Assembly: GCF_009866655.1 (NCBI RefSeq)
Contig: NZ_CP047420.1
Coordinates: 2,914,001-2,978,000 of the forward strand
Source: Rathayibacter sp. VKM Ac-2804
Lineage (GTDB): Bacteria; Actinomycetota; Actinomycetes; Actinomycetales; Microbacteriaceae
Length of the DNA stretch: 64,000 nt
Direction: 5' to 3'
Part shown: one piece after another, positions 43,065-52,606 of the stretch
Position numbering within the stretch: the stretch's first letter is position 1
Layout: each line of letters starts with the position of its first letter
The notes under the pieces: generated by a model
What the model saw: only the letters and a program-made list of their open reading frames with translations
The model's database searches: none
Told to the model about the DNA's origin: nothing
Translations under genes and position numbers: made by a program

Positions 43065-44579
43065 TCAGCTCGTCGAGGGGACGGCGGTGGGATCGGCCGA
43101 CGGGGCGGGCTCGGCGGCCGAGGTCGACGCCACGCCCCGGCCGAACGCCTGGCCCTGCAGGATCGCTCCGAGGTCGACGCCGGTCGCGGACTTGACGCTG
43201 TCGAACGTGGCCGAGAGGCTCGCCGCCTGCTCGCGGGCGATGTGGGTGGCCGCGGTGTCGCCGCCGATCAGGGTGATGGTGCCGACGTTCTGGTAGCCCT
43301 TCGCGAACTCCGCCATGAGGGAGGGCAGCTGTCCGATGAGCTCGCGGCCCAGGATCGCCTCCTGGTTCTCGCGGAGCGCTTCCGCCTCGGCCTGGATCGC
43401 GGCGGCGCTCGCCTCACCCTTGGTCCGGATGGCCTCCGCCTCGGCGGAGGCGTTCGCGCGCAGGGCCTCGGCCTCGGCGCCGGCCTTGGCCCGCAGAGCG
43501 TGGGCCTCCGCCTCGGCGCGGGCACTCACTGCCGCCGCCTCGGCCGCGGCAGACGCCTGACGCGCCTCCGCCTGGCGCTGGACGGCGTAGGCCTCGGCGT
43601 CGGACACCTGCTGCGCGACCTGGCGGTCGGTCTCGGCCTTCTTCGCGCGCCCGTAGGCGTCGGCGTCGGCCTCGGTCTGGCGCCGGTACTTCTCGGCGTC
43701 GGCCACGCGCTTGACGTCGGCGTCGAGCTCGGCCTGCCGGTTCTCGGCGCGCTGGACGAGGACGGCCTGCTCGCGCTCGGCGCGGGCCAGGTTCTCGGCC
43801 TGCTCGGCCTCGGCGTTGGCGCGGCCGACCTCGGACTTCGAGGCGGCGGTGTTCTTGTCGAAGGCGGTCTGCTCGATCAGGTTCGCCTCGTCGGTGGCGA
43901 GCTGACGGGCCTTGACCTCGCGGGCCGCGTTGATCCGGGCGACGTCGGCCTCGCGGCGGACGCGCTCGATCTCCTGCGCGCCGAGCGCCTCGATGTAGCC
44001 GTTGCGGTCGGTGACGCCCTGGATGGCGAAGGAGTCGAGGACGAGGCCCTGGGCGAGCAGGTCGCCCTTGATGCCCTCGGCGATCTCGTCGCCGAGCTTC
44101 TGGCGGTCCTGCATGACCTCCTCGACGCTGAGCTTCGCGACGACGCCGCGCAGCGCGCCCTCGAGCTGCTCGGTGGTGAAGACGTCGATCGACTGGTCCT
44201 GCGAGGCGAACCGCTCGGCGGCGGCGCGCACCTGATCCGGCGTGGAGCCGATCTTCACGAGGGCGACGCCCGCGAGGTGGATCGTGACGCCGTTCTTGGT
44301 CTGAGCGACCGGCTCCATCTTGATCTGCCGCGACCGCAGCGAGATGCGGTCGGAGCGCTGGGTCAGCTTGTTGACGAAGGCGCCGCCGCCGGTGATCACG
44401 GTCATGTTGGACGTCAGCCCGTCGTCGCCCTTCTGCTTCTTCCCGACGATCACGATGGCCTCGTCGGCCTGCGGGACCTGGTACCAGGCGCGGAAGATGA
44501 AGAAGCCGATGATGGCGAGCAGCAGCACGACACCGACGACGATGCCGGCGCCGACGACCCAGAGCAGATCAGAATTCAT
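43065..44579 (-). CDS. Flotillin/SPFH-domain membrane scaffold protein
   Basis: A 504-residue protein. A single N-terminal helix (about 7-29) precedes the SPFH/band 7 domain (about 30-215), then a long Ala/Glu/Arg-rich coiled coil (about 215-435) with repeated AEAE and RAEAEA patterns, and a low-complexity end (PAPSADPTAVPSTS). This is the flotillin/YuaG layout; it should oligomerise at the membrane and organise microdomains. No NfeD partner gene is adjacent, unlike many bacterial flotillins. ATG 44579 has AAGGGGG about 9 nt upstream. Confidence 0.88.
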   Translation of the reverse strand: MNSDLLWVVGAGIVVGVVLLLAIIGFFIFRAWYQVPQADEAIVIVGKKQKGDDGLTSNMTVITGGGAFVNKLTQRSDRISLRSRQIKMEPVAQTKNGVTIHLAGVALVKIGSTPDQVRAAAERFASQDQSIDVFTTEQLEGALRGVVAKLSVEEVMQDRQKLGDEIAEGIKGDLLAQGLVLDSFAIQGVTDRNGYIEALGAQEIERVRREADVARINAAREVKARQLATDEANLIEQTAFDKNTAASKSEVGRANAEAEQAENLARAEREQAVLVQRAENRQAELDADVKRVADAEKYRRQTEADADAYGRAKKAETDRQVAQQVSDAEAYAVQRQAEARQASAAAEAAAVSARAEAEAHALRAKAGAEAEALRANASAEAEAIRTKGEASAAAIQAEAEALRENQEAILGRELIGQLPSLMAEFAKGYQNVGTITLIGGDTAATHIAREQAASLSATFDSVKSATGVDLGAILQGQAFGRGVASTSAAEPAPSADPTAVPSTS

Positions 44580-44904
44580 GGACGAGGGACCCCCTTCTCG
44601 GAACCCGCGCAGGGCGGGTTTCTGAGCGATGTACAGCTTCATCGTGGCACGGACGGGGTTCCCGGGCGTCGGCCGGACGGCGGATGCGTCGCCCTCCGCG
44701 CGGGACGAGCGCCGGTGCCCGGCGGGAGCACGCCGCGGCCGGAGCGACGGGCGACGAGCGGGCGGAGATGCCGTGATCACGGCAGGAGCGGATGCTGCAG
44801 GAACGATCACAGCGAGAGCGATGCGATGGCCGCGGTCTCAGCGAGAGGAGACTCAGCAGCGGGAGACGCCGGGAGGATCTGCCACTCTCGCGAGCAGTTC
44901 AGTG
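44580..44904. other. Intergenic region between flotillin and tRNA-Gln
   Basis: A 325-nt gap without a convincing gene. It should hold the flotillin promoter and the end of the tRNA transcript. Structures: a hairpin AACCCGC/GCGGGTT (44602-44608 with 44614-44620) just upstream of the flotillin ribosome site, and a 14-bp palindrome (44770-44783) listed separately. Confidence 0.5.
44770..44783. promoter_or_regulatory. 14-bp perfect palindrome in the flotillin upstream region
   Basis: GCCGTGATCACGGC is fully self-complementary and lies about 190 nt upstream of the flotillin start. GATCAC also recurs at 44805-44810. It may be an operator of an unknown regulator. Confidence 0.35.
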
Positions 44905-44976
44905 CTGGGGTACCTGGACTCGAACCAAGAACAACTGAACCAGAATCAGTCGTGTTGCCAATTACACCATACCCCA
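44905..44976 (-). tRNA. trnQ-CUG: tRNA-Gln (anticodon CUG)
   Basis: A 72-nt tRNA on the minus strand. The acceptor stem TGGGGTA pairs with TACCCCA and the discriminator is G; the anticodon arm ACTGA-TTCTGGT-TCAGT gives anticodon CUG; the T arm carries GGTTCGAGTCC. CCA is not encoded. The CUG anticodon reads CAG codons. It sits upstream of the flotillin region, between genes on the same strand. Confidence 0.93.
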
Positions 44977-45049
44977 ATGGTCATCCGGCGGTGAGGTCGG
45001 GACCAGGCGGCGACCGGAGTGGAACTCGGCGCCGAGAGACGACAGTACC

Positions 45050-46054
45050 CTACGGACGCACGCCGCTCAAATCGGCTCCGCGATCGTGCACGGCGAGGGC
45101 CTCCGACTCGGGGGCGGCCTCGCCGAGGCGGGCGCGGACGAGGTCGCGGTTGATCGCCGAGGCGACCTGCGCGCCGGAGCCGGCGGCGACGATCAGCTGC
45201 TGCGGGCCGGGCGCGGTGACCTCGCCGGCGGCGTAGAGGCCGGGGACGGAGGTGCGGCCGCCCGCGTCGACGCGGAGGAAGCCGTCGGGGTCGACCTCGG
45301 GGCCGGCCGGGTCGAGGTAGTCGAGGACAGGGACCCAGACCGGGCGGACGAAGGCGCCGGTGCGCGGGATCACGTCGCCGTCGGCGAGGGCGACGCCGGT
45401 CATCACGGCGCGCTCCCCCACCAGGTCGGCGACGGGGCGGCGCTCGATGCGGATGCCGATCGAGTTGAGCAGCGATTCGTCGGTGTCGCTGACCACGCCG
45501 ACGCCGTTGGTGAAGACGATGAGGTCGGTCGACCACTGCGAGAGCAGCATGGCCCGCTCGGCGAGGTCGGCGGTCTCGCCGATCAGGGCGAGCGGCTCCC
45601 CCGCCTTCTCGTAGCCGTCGCACTCCATGCAGCTGTGCACCGCCGTGCCGTAGTAGGCGCGGAGGCTGGGCAGCGTCGGCAGGCGCTCGGACAGGCCGCC
45701 CGCGACGACCACCGCCGTCGCGAGCACGGAGCGGTCGGCCGAGCCGCGGACGCCCTTCGCGGTGACGACGAACTCGCCGCCGGAGCGCTCGACGGAGGTG
45801 ACCATCGCGTTGTGCACCTCCGCCTCCTCGTACTGCTCGAGCTCGGCGCGGCCGAGGCGGCGCAGCTCGAGCGGCGAGACGCCGTCGCGGGTGAGGAAGC
45901 CGTGCGAGTGCAGGGTCGCCGCGTTGCGCGGGCGGTTGCTGTCGAGCAGCAGCACGCTGCGGCGCGCGCGGACGAGGTTCAGCCCCGCCGAGAGCCCCGC
46001 GGGGCCGGCGCCGATGATGACGACGTCGTAGTGGCCGCCCTGCACCTCCGCCAC
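45050..46054 (-). CDS. NAD(P)/FAD oxidoreductase, thioredoxin-reductase-like
   Basis: A 334-residue two-domain flavoprotein. The FAD motif is IIGAGPAGLSAGLNL (about 15), a CxxC reads SCMECDGYE (about 150), and LYAAGEVTAPGPQQLIVA (about 285) is the second FAD motif. The CMEC disulfide replaces the CATC of TrxB and could be active. The central NAD(P) domain looks reduced in its glycine motif (LIGETADLAERA). GTG 46054 has GGAG 6 nt upstream and starts 2 nt after the gltX stop, so it is co-transcribed with gltX. Confidence 0.82.
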   Translation of the reverse strand: MAEVQGGHYDVVIIGAGPAGLSAGLNLVRARRSVLLLDSNRPRNAATLHSHGFLTRDGVSPLELRRLGRAELEQYEEAEVHNAMVTSVERSGGEFVVTAKGVRGSADRSVLATAVVVAGGLSERLPTLPSLRAYYGTAVHSCMECDGYEKAGEPLALIGETADLAERAMLLSQWSTDLIVFTNGVGVVSDTDESLLNSIGIRIERRPVADLVGERAVMTGVALADGDVIPRTGAFVRPVWVPVLDYLDPAGPEVDPDGFLRVDAGGRTSVPGLYAAGEVTAPGPQQLIVAAGSGAQVASAINRDLVRARLGEAAPESEALAVHDRGADLSGVRP

Positions 46055-46056
46055 GA

Positions 46057-47598
46057 TCAGCTCCGAGTGTCGGCGAGGCGGGCGAGGCGGGCGATCGACT
46101 CGGACTTGCCGAGGATCTCCATCGACTCGAACAGCGGCGGCGAGACGCGGCGGCCCGAGATCGCGGTGCGCAGCGGCCCGTAGGCGATGCGGGGCTTGAG
46201 GCCCAGGTTCTCGATCAGCGCGCCGGCGAGCGCCTCCTGGATCGAGGCGGTCAGCCACTCCCCCTCGGGCACGAGCTCGAGGGCGCCGATCGACGCGGCG
46301 AGCACCTCGCCGGCGTTCGCGGGCAGGCCCTTCAGCGCGTCCTCGTCGTAGGCGAGGGCGTCGGCGGTGGTGAAGAGGAAGCCGAGCATGCCGGGCGCCT
46401 CGCCGAGCAGGCCGATGCGCTCCTGCACGAGCGGGGCGGCGGCGTCGAGGACGGCGCGCTGGTCGGCGGTCGGCTCGCCCGCGAGGACGCCGGCGGCGAT
46501 CAGATAGGGGATCGTCCGCTCGGTGAAGTCGTCGACCGCGAGCAGGCGGATGTGGTCGCCGTTGATCGACTCGGCCTTCTTGAGGTCGAAGCGGGCCGGG
46601 TTGGGGTTCACGTCGGCGACGTCGAAGGCGGCGATCATCTCGTCGATCGAGAAGACGTCGCGGTCGTGGGTGAGCGACCAGCCGAGCAGGGCGAGGTAGT
46701 TGACCAGGCCCTCGGGGACGAAGCCGCGGTCGCGGTGGTGGAAGAGGTTGGCGGAGGGGTCGCGCTTGGAGAGCTTCTTGTTGCCCTCGCCCATCACGTA
46801 CGGGAGGTGGCCGAAGCGCGGGACGAAGGTCGTCAGTCCGATGTCGATCAGCGCGTGGTACAGCGCGATCTGGCGGGCGGTGGAGGGCAGGATGTCCTCG
46901 CCGCGGAGGACGTGGGTGATCTGCATCAGCGCGTCGTCGACCGGGTTCACCAGGGTGTAGAGCGGCTGGCCGTTGGGGCGGACGACGACGAAGTCGCTGA
47001 AGGAGCCGGCCGGGAAGGTGATCTCGCCGCGGACGAGGTCGTCGAAGGAGAGGTCGGCGTCCGGGACGCGCAGGCGGAGCGCCGGGCTGCGGCCCTCGGC
47101 GCGGAAGGCGGCGCGCTGCTCCTCGGTGAGGTCGCGGTCGAAGTTGTCGTAGCCGTGCTGCTTGGCGCGCCCGGCCGCCTCGTTGCGGGCGTCGACCTCC
47201 TCCGCGTTCGAGTAGCTCTCGTAGAGGTGGCCGGAGGCGAGCAGGCGCTGGATGACGTCGGTGTAGACGTCGCTGCGCTCGGACTGGCGGTAGGGGCCGT
47301 GCGGGCCGCCGACGCCGACGCCCTCGTCCCAATCGAGCTTCAGCCAGCGGAGCGCGTCGATGAGCTGCTCGTAGCTCTCCTCGCTGTCGCGCGCCGCATC
47401 GGTGTCCTCGATCCGGAAGACGAAGGTGCCTCCCGTGTGCCGCGCGTAGGCCCAGTTGAACAGGGCCGTGCGGATGAGGCCGACGTGCGGCGTCCCGGTC
47501 GGGGACGGGCAGAAGCGGACGCGGACGTCGCTCCCGGTCGCGGTCGTGAACGGGTGCGCGTCGTGGGCGCGATCGGAGGGCGGGGTGAGCTCAGACAT
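46057..47598 (-). CDS. gltX: Glutamyl-tRNA synthetase
   Basis: A 513-residue class I synthetase. The HIGH-like motif is [11 protein letters not shown] (about 31-41), and KLSKRD (about 266-271) is the KMSKS equivalent. [13 protein letters not shown] (about 60) is the glutamate-binding signature. Length and order fit bacterial discriminating or non-discriminating GluRS; the window also has tRNA-Gln, so GlnRS or GatCAB must lie elsewhere. ATG 47598. Confidence 0.95.
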   Translation of the reverse strand: MSELTPPSDRAHDAHPFTTATGSDVRVRFCPSPTGTPHVGLIRTALFNWAYARHTGGTFVFRIEDTDAARDSEESYEQLIDALRWLKLDWDEGVGVGGPHGPYRQSERSDVYTDVIQRLLASGHLYESYSNAEEVDARNEAAGRAKQHGYDNFDRDLTEEQRAAFRAEGRSPALRLRVPDADLSFDDLVRGEITFPAGSFSDFVVVRPNGQPLYTLVNPVDDALMQITHVLRGEDILPSTARQIALYHALIDIGLTTFVPRFGHLPYVMGEGNKKLSKRDPSANLFHHRDRGFVPEGLVNYLALLGWSLTHDRDVFSIDEMIAAFDVADVNPNPARFDLKKAESINGDHIRLLAVDDFTERTIPYLIAAGVLAGEPTADQRAVLDAAAPLVQERIGLLGEAPGMLGFLFTTADALAYDEDALKGLPANAGEVLAASIGALELVPEGEWLTASIQEALAGALIENLGLKPRIAYGPLRTAISGRRVSPPLFESMEILGKSESIARLARLADTRS

Positions 47599-47716
47599 AC
47601 GGGGCGATTCTAGCGGCGGGGCGGGGAGGGGCGCCCGGACTGGACAGGGGGCTGCTCGGGCGTCGGTCGGGCCGCGGGATCCGATCCGGCTCGCGGGCGG
47701 CCGGCGCTCTTAGCGC

Positions 47717-47784
47717 GAAGCAGTGCTCCGCGTCAACGGACTTCTCGAACGGGAGGAGCAGTGGTGGCCTGTGCTCACTGCTTC
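47717..47784. promoter_or_regulatory. Long-range inverted repeat in the sigma-factor promoter region
   Basis: GAAGCAGTG (47717-47725) and CACTGCTTC (47776-47784) form a perfect 9-bp inverted repeat 50 nt apart in the divergent gltX/sigma-factor region. It may help form a looped structure or be two half-sites of a repressor. No binder is known. Confidence 0.3.
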
Positions 47785-47861
47785 TCCCCGGGGCCGCTCG
47801 ACGACGAGCGCGTCGCACCCTGCCGCCCCGGACGCGCCAGCATGCCCGGAAAGGGGTCCCG

Positions 47862-48767
47862 ATGAGCACGGTCGTTCTCGACACCGCCCTCTCACCGCTC
47901 GCCCCTGCGACCGACTCGCTGAGCGAGCCCGCCTCGCCGCGCGAGGAGAAGGACGCCCGCACGCTCTCCCTCTTCCACGCGGCGGCCGGCGCCGACGACG
48001 CCGAGGGGGCGCGGATCCGCGAGCGCATCGTGCTCGACCACCTCGGGCTGGCCGAGGCGATGGCGAACCGGGTGTCCCGCGGCGGCGGCGATCGCGCGGA
48101 CCTCCGGCAGGTCGCCTACGTCGGGCTGGTCAAGGCCGCCCGCCGCTTCACCCCGGAGCGCGGCGACAGCTTCGCCGCCTTCGCCGTGCCCACCATCACC
48201 GGCGAGCTCAAGCGCCACCTCCGCGATCTCGGCTGGATGATCCGCCCGCCCCGCGGCGTGCAGGAGCTGCACCGCCGCTCGGCCGTCGTCGCCGACGAGC
48301 TGGCGCAGGAGCTCGGCCGCCACCCCAGCGACCGGGAGATCGCCCGCCGGCTCGGGGTCGAGCCGTCCGAGGTGGCCGACGCGCGCTCCGCCGGGCACCC
48401 GCTCTCGCTCGACGAGACGGTCGGCGAGACCGGCGTGCGGCTGGGCGAGACGCTCGGCGGCGAGGACGAGGACCTCGCGGCCATCGACCGCCGGCACGGC
48501 CTCGCCCAGGCGCTCGCCGAGCTCGAGAACGGCCAGCGCGAGCTGCTCCGGATGCGCTTCGTCGAGGAGATGACGCAGCAGCAGATCGCCGATGCGCTCG
48601 GCACCACGCAGATGCAGGTCTCGCGGCTGCAGCGCCGGATCCTCGCGCAGCTCGCCGACCGCCTCGGCGCCCCCTCGCGCAGTCATCAGCCGCCGAGCCG
48701 CGCGCGGGTCGCGTCGGTCGCCGTGGTCACGCCCGTCCACCCTGCTGCGCGGCTGCGGACCGCCTGA
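47862..48767 (+). CDS. RNA polymerase sigma factor, SigB/SigF/SigG-type (group 3)
   Basis: A 301-residue sigma factor. Region 2 is RADLRQVAYVGLVKAARRFT with FAAFAVPTITGELKRHLRD (about 80-120), region 3 is PPRGVQELHRRS with HPSDREIARRLGV (about 127-170), and region 4 is MTQQQIADALGTTQMQVSRL (about 237-256). This set is of the SigB/SigF stress group. Unusually, no anti-sigma (RsbW-like) or anti-anti-sigma gene is adjacent. Its 3' end overlaps the convergent GT9 gene by 41 nt. Confidence 0.9.
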   Translation: MSTVVLDTALSPLAPATDSLSEPASPREEKDARTLSLFHAAAGADDAEGARIRERIVLDHLGLAEAMANRVSRGGGDRADLRQVAYVGLVKAARRFTPERGDSFAAFAVPTITGELKRHLRDLGWMIRPPRGVQELHRRSAVVADELAQELGRHPSDREIARRLGVEPSEVADARSAGHPLSLDETVGETGVRLGETLGGEDEDLAAIDRRHGLAQALAELENGQRELLRMRFVEEMTQQQIADALGTTQMQVSRLQRRILAQLADRLGAPSRSHQPPSRARVASVAVVTPVHPAARLRTA

Positions 48768-49749
48768 GGTGCGCGTCGGCGCGCGACGGCAGAGCGGCGA
48801 GCGCGTCGAGGACGTGCTCGGTCCGCACCGCGAGCAGCGCCGGATCGGGCTCGGACGAGAAGACGTCGCCGCGGCGGAGCGACGCGTCGGTCAGCACGAC
48901 ATGCGGGCCGCTGACCGGCGGGCCCCAGGCCTCGGGCGGCGCCGGTCCGAAGATCACGACCGACGGGATGCCGTACGCGGAGGCGAGGTGCGCGGCGCCG
49001 GTATCGACGGTGACGAGCACCTCGGCCGCGGCGACGACCGCTGCGAACTCGCTCAGGTCGATCGCGCCGGCCAGCACCTCGCCGGTGCCGGCGAGCTCGG
49101 CGACGCGGCGGGCGCGGTCGGCCTCGTTCGCGCCTCCGGTGTAGACGACGCGGTGCCCCTCGGCGGCCAGCGACCGAGCGACGGCGGCGAAGCGCTCCTC
49201 CGGCCACTCGCGCGAGCCGTAGAAGGCGCCGATGTGCACGATCGCGGCGCCGGCGACGGGCGCGGGCACGTCCGGGACGGCGATGCCGACGTCCTCGGGG
49301 TCGGCGTCGAGGCCGATCGAGTTGACCAGCCGAGCCCAGCGCGCGCGCTCCAGCTCGCCGTCGAGCCAGAGCGGGCGGGGGTCGTCGTGGCTCGCGTCGG
49401 GATCGAGGGCGGGCACGCGGAACTCGAGGCGGCGCTCCGGCTCGAGCGCGATCAGGGCGTCGCGCGACTCCGGGCCGTTGCCGTGCAGGTTGACGGCCAG
49501 CTCGATGCGGCCGGGCGCGACCGGCAGCGGATCGTCCAGCCCGCGCAGGGTCGGCACGAGGGCGTCGAGGCCGTCGATCAGGTCGACGATCGGCTCCAGC
49601 CAGGGCGTCGTCGCGAGAATCAGCCGGTGCTCGGGGAACCCGCGGCGCAGGGCCTTGAGGGCGGGGACGGCCACGAGGATGTCGCCGAGCTTGAGGGCTC
49701 GCAGCGCGAGGATCTCCGGGGTTCCGTCCGGGGCGGTGAGAGCGCGCAC
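48727..49749 (-). CDS. Glycosyltransferase family 9 protein (heptosyltransferase-like)
   Basis: A 340-residue GT9 enzyme. LRALKLGDILVAVPALKALRR at the start is the acceptor-side loop; VHIGAFYGSREWPEERFA (about 172) and TVDTGAAHLASAYGIPSVV (about 250) form the nucleotide-sugar site. GTG 49749 has AAGGAGG 4 nt upstream. GT9 enzymes are usually ADP-heptose transferases, consistent with the gmhA/gmhB/hldE genes alongside. The last 41 nt overlap the convergent sigma gene. Confidence 0.87.
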   Translation of the reverse strand: MRALTAPDGTPEILALRALKLGDILVAVPALKALRRGFPEHRLILATTPWLEPIVDLIDGLDALVPTLRGLDDPLPVAPGRIELAVNLHGNGPESRDALIALEPERRLEFRVPALDPDASHDDPRPLWLDGELERARWARLVNSIGLDADPEDVGIAVPDVPAPVAGAAIVHIGAFYGSREWPEERFAAVARSLAAEGHRVVYTGGANEADRARRVAELAGTGEVLAGAIDLSEFAAVVAAAEVLVTVDTGAAHLASAYGIPSVVIFGPAPPEAWGPPVSGPHVVLTDASLRRGDVFSSEPDPALLAVRTEHVLDALAALPSRADAHLRRSAAAQQGGRA

Positions 49750-49879
49750 GGCGCCTCCTTCCTGTCGGAGGTCCCGTACCCCGCTCCGGCGACCTCAGAC
49801 GCGCGGATCTCCGGCGAGCCGGGCGGCGGACGGCGGTCAGGCCCCGACGCGCCCGAGCGGACGACTTCTCCTCCCCCGC

Positions 49880-49905
49880 GTTTGGAACCCCGATCAGGGG
49901 GGTAC
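49880..49905 (+). promoter_or_regulatory. SigB/SigF-type promoter upstream of gmhB
   Basis: GTTT (49880-49883), a 16-nt spacer and GGGTAC (49900-49905) match the GNNT-N14-16-GGGTAY consensus recognised by actinobacterial SigB/SigF-type factors. The gmhB GTG (49915) lies 10 nt downstream, so the transcript might be leaderless. A gene for such a sigma factor lies at 47862-48767. The match is by eye; a chance GC-rich occurrence cannot be excluded. Confidence 0.45.
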
Positions 49906-49914
49906 GAGGGAGAG

Positions 49915-50517
49915 GTGAACGACTCGATCCAGACGGGCTCGGCGCACCGCACCGCGGAGGACGCCGCCGCCCCGCGTGCCCCGCGCCTGCGCGGGATCCT
50001 CTTCGACCGCGACGCGACCCTCGTGGTCGACGTGCCCTACAACGGCGATCCGGCGCTGGTCGAGCCGATGCCCACCGCGCTGGACGCGGTCGAGCGGGCC
50101 CGCGAGGCCGGACTCGCCCTCGGCGTCGTGACGAACCAGTCGGGCATCGCCCGCGGCATCATCGACCGTGCGCAGGCCGACGCGGTGAACCGCCGGGTGG
50201 ACGAGCTGTTCGGCGGCTTCGACGCCTGGATGCTCTGCCCGCACGGCCCCGAGGACGGCTGCGGCTGCCGCAAGCCCGCGCCGGGCATGGTCCTCGACGC
50301 CGCGGAGTCCCTCGGACTGCCCGCCGACTCCCTCGCGGTGATCGGCGACATCGGCGCCGACGTCGGCGCGGCGGCGGCGGCCGGCGCCCGCGGCGTCCTC
50401 GTGCCGACCCCGGTCACCCGGGCCGAGGAGGTGGCCGCCGCACCGCTGCGCGCGGCGACGCTCCTCGAGGCGGTCGAGCTGCTCCTGGCGATGCAGCCGG
50501 ACGAGGACTCCGAGTGA
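49915..50517 (+). CDS. gmhB: D,D-heptose-1,7-bisphosphate 7-phosphatase
   Basis: A 200-residue HAD-III phosphatase starting at GTG 49915. Motif I is FDRDATLV (D31 and D33), a TNQSGIARG segment (about 65) is typical, the Zn-binding loop is CPHGPEDGCGCRKPAPG (about 105-121), and motif III is VIGDIGADV (about 140). It removes the C7 phosphate of heptose bisphosphate in the ADP-heptose route. In this family the substrate anomer decides between ADP- and GDP-heptose; the loop alone does not tell. It overlaps the next gene by 4 nt. Confidence 0.87.
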   Translation: MNDSIQTGSAHRTAEDAAAPRAPRLRGILFDRDATLVVDVPYNGDPALVEPMPTALDAVERAREAGLALGVVTNQSGIARGIIDRAQADAVNRRVDELFGGFDAWMLCPHGPEDGCGCRKPAPGMVLDAAESLGLPADSLAVIGDIGADVGAAAAAGARGVLVPTPVTRAEEVAAAPLRAATLLEAVELLLAMQPDEDSE

Positions 50518-51584
50518 CGCGCCGCGTGCTGGTGGCCCGGCTCGACAGCGCAGGCGACGTGCTGCTCTGCGGCCCCGCCGTGCGCGCGATCGCCGCCGAC
50601 GCCGAGGTGCTGCTGCTCGCCGGTCCGCAGGGGGCGCCCGCCGCGGCGCTGCTGCCGGGGCCGGTGGCCGTGCGCACCTGGTCCTGCCCGTGGATCGGCG
50701 ACGCCTCGCAGCCGGTCGACGCCGCGCTCGTCGCGGAGCTGCGCGCCATCGTCGAGGAGTTCGCCCCGGACGAAGCCGTGATCCTCACCTCCTTCCACCA
50801 GTCGCCGCTGCCGCTGGCCCTGCTGCTGCGCCTGGCCGGCGTCGCGCGGATCTCCGGCGCCTCCGTCGACTTCGCGGGCGCCCTGCTCGACGTGCGGCTC
50901 GTCCCCGGCGAGACGCTCGAGGAGGACCAGCCCGAGCCGGAGCGCGCGCTCGCCATCGCGGCGGCCGCGGGCTTCGCGCTGCCCGAGGGCGACGACGGGC
51001 TGCTGCGGGTCGATCGCGGCGGCGCTCTGCCCGCCGCGCTCGAGGGCGTCGGACCGTACGTGGTCGTGCACCCCGGAGCGGCGGTGCCCGCGCGCGCCTG
51101 GCCGTCCGAGAACGCGGCGCGCGCCGTCGAGCTGCTCGCCGACTCCGGAGTCGCGGTCGCCGTCACCGGCGGGCCGGGCGAGCGCGCGCTGACCGCCCTC
51201 GTCGCAGGAACCCGCGGCATCGACCTCGGCGGCGCCACCGACTTCGCCGGTGCGGCCGAGGTGCTCGCCCGCGCCGAGGTCGTGATCAGCGGCAACACCG
51301 GGCCGGCGCATCTCGCGGCGGCCGTCGGCACGCCGGTGGTCAGCCTGTTCGCGCCCGTCGTCCCGGCGATCCGCTGGGCGCCGTACGGCGTGCCGGTGGC
51401 GCTGCTCGGCGATCAGACCGCGGCCTGCGCCGGCTCTCGCGCCCGCGTCTGCCCCGTCCCCGGCCACCCCTGCCTCGCGGGGGTGAGCGCCGAGGAGGCG
51501 GTCGCCGCCGCCCACCGGCTCCGCGCGCTCCCGCGCCGCGACTCGACGACATCCACCACGACACCCACGGAGGCGCTCGCATGA
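50514..51584 (+). CDS. Glycosyltransferase family 9 protein
   Basis: A 356-residue GT9 protein starting at GTG 50514. [18 protein letters not shown] at the start and [21 protein letters not shown] (about 263) are the two GT9 signatures, with [14 protein letters not shown] (about 183) between them. It sits between gmhB and two further glycosyltransferases, each joined by 4-nt overlaps. Probably transfers heptose onto a cell-surface acceptor. Confidence 0.87.
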   Translation: MTRRVLVARLDSAGDVLLCGPAVRAIAADAEVLLLAGPQGAPAAALLPGPVAVRTWSCPWIGDASQPVDAALVAELRAIVEEFAPDEAVILTSFHQSPLPLALLLRLAGVARISGASVDFAGALLDVRLVPGETLEEDQPEPERALAIAAAAGFALPEGDDGLLRVDRGGALPAALEGVGPYVVVHPGAAVPARAWPSENAARAVELLADSGVAVAVTGGPGERALTALVAGTRGIDLGGATDFAGAAEVLARAEVVISGNTGPAHLAAAVGTPVVSLFAPVVPAIRWAPYGVPVALLGDQTAACAGSRARVCPVPGHPCLAGVSAEEAVAAAHRLRALPRRDSTTSTTTPTEALA

Positions 51585-52606
51585 GGATCCTGCTCTGGCA
51601 CGTGCACGGCGGCTGGGCGGACGCGTTCGTCCGCGGCTCCCACGAGTACCTGCTCCCGACGACCCCCGCCCGCGACGGCTGGGGCCTCGGCACCGGCGGC
51701 CGCGACTGGCCGCGCACGATCGAGATCGCCCCGGAGGAGCTGCGCGACGCCGACGTCGACGTCGTCCTCCTCCAGCGTCCCGAGGAGCTCGCCGAGGCGG
51801 AGCGCCTGCTCGGCCGGCGGCTCGGCCGCGACGTCCCGGCGGTCTACGTCGAGCACAACACGCCCCGCGGCGACGTGCCGGACAACCGCCACCCGCTCGC
51901 CGACCGCGACGACCTCCTCCTCGTCCACGTCACGCACTTCAACGCGCTGATGTGGGACACCGGATCGACGCGCACCACGGTGATCGAGCACGGGATCAAC
52001 GACCCCGGCCCCCTCTACACCGGCGAGCTGGCGCGCTTCGGCGTGGTCATCAACGAGCCGGTGCGCCGGCAGCGGGTGACCGGCACCGATCTGCTGCCGC
52101 GCTTCGCCGCGGTCGCGCCGCTGGACGTCTTCGGGATGAAGACCGAGGGCCTCGTCGGGACGCCCGGGCTGCCCGCCGACCGCCTCGACGTGCTCGGCGA
52201 CGTGAAGACCGGCGCGATGCACGCGGAGCTGGCCCGCCGCCGGGTCTACCTGCACCCGTTCCGCTGGACCTCGCTCGGCCTCGCGCTGCTCGAGGCGATG
52301 CACCTGGGGATGCCGGTCGTCGCGCTCGAGACCACCGAGGCCGGCCGCGCCGTGCCGCCCGAGGCGGGCGCCATCTCGAACGACCTGGACGCACTGGCCG
52401 CCGCCGCCCGCGCGCTGATCGAGGACCCGGAGCGCGCTGCCGTCGCCGGAGCGGTCGCCCGCGAGGCCGTGCTCGCCCGCTACAGCCTCGGCCGCTTCCA
52501 GCGCGACTGGGACGAGCTGCTCGGCGACCTCACCCGCAGCCGGCCCGCCCGGCGCGACCTGTCCACCGCCGGAACCGCCGGAACCCGCGAAGGGAGCTCC
52601 CTGTGA
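51581..52606 (+). CDS. Glycosyltransferase, GT-B fold
   Basis: A 341-residue protein starting [36 protein letters not shown] (about 88) and [20 protein letters not shown] (about 222-242) with [16 protein letters not shown] are the donor-side motifs of a GT1/GT4-like enzyme. [17 protein letters not shown] carries the conserved Glu. Each end overlaps the neighbouring gene by 4 nt. The specific donor is unknown; the operon suggests heptose or another sugar of the same glycan. Confidence 0.8.
   Translation: MRILLWHVHGGWADAFVRGSHEYLLPTTPARDGWGLGTGGRDWPRTIEIAPEELRDADVDVVLLQRPEELAEAERLLGRRLGRDVPAVYVEHNTPRGDVPDNRHPLADRDDLLLVHVTHFNALMWDTGSTRTTVIEHGINDPGPLYTGELARFGVVINEPVRRQRVTGTDLLPRFAAVAPLDVFGMKTEGLVGTPGLPADRLDVLGDVKTGAMHAELARRRVYLHPFRWTSLGLALLEAMHLGMPVVALETTEAGRAVPPEAGAISNDLDALAAAARALIEDPERAAVAGAVAREAVLARYSLGRFQRDWDELLGDLTRSRPARRDLSTAGTAGTREGSSL

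Noticed and set aside
44629..44994. A 121-codon plus-strand frame across the tRNA-Gln
   Set aside because: It runs through the tRNA on the opposite strand and has no domain; not a gene.
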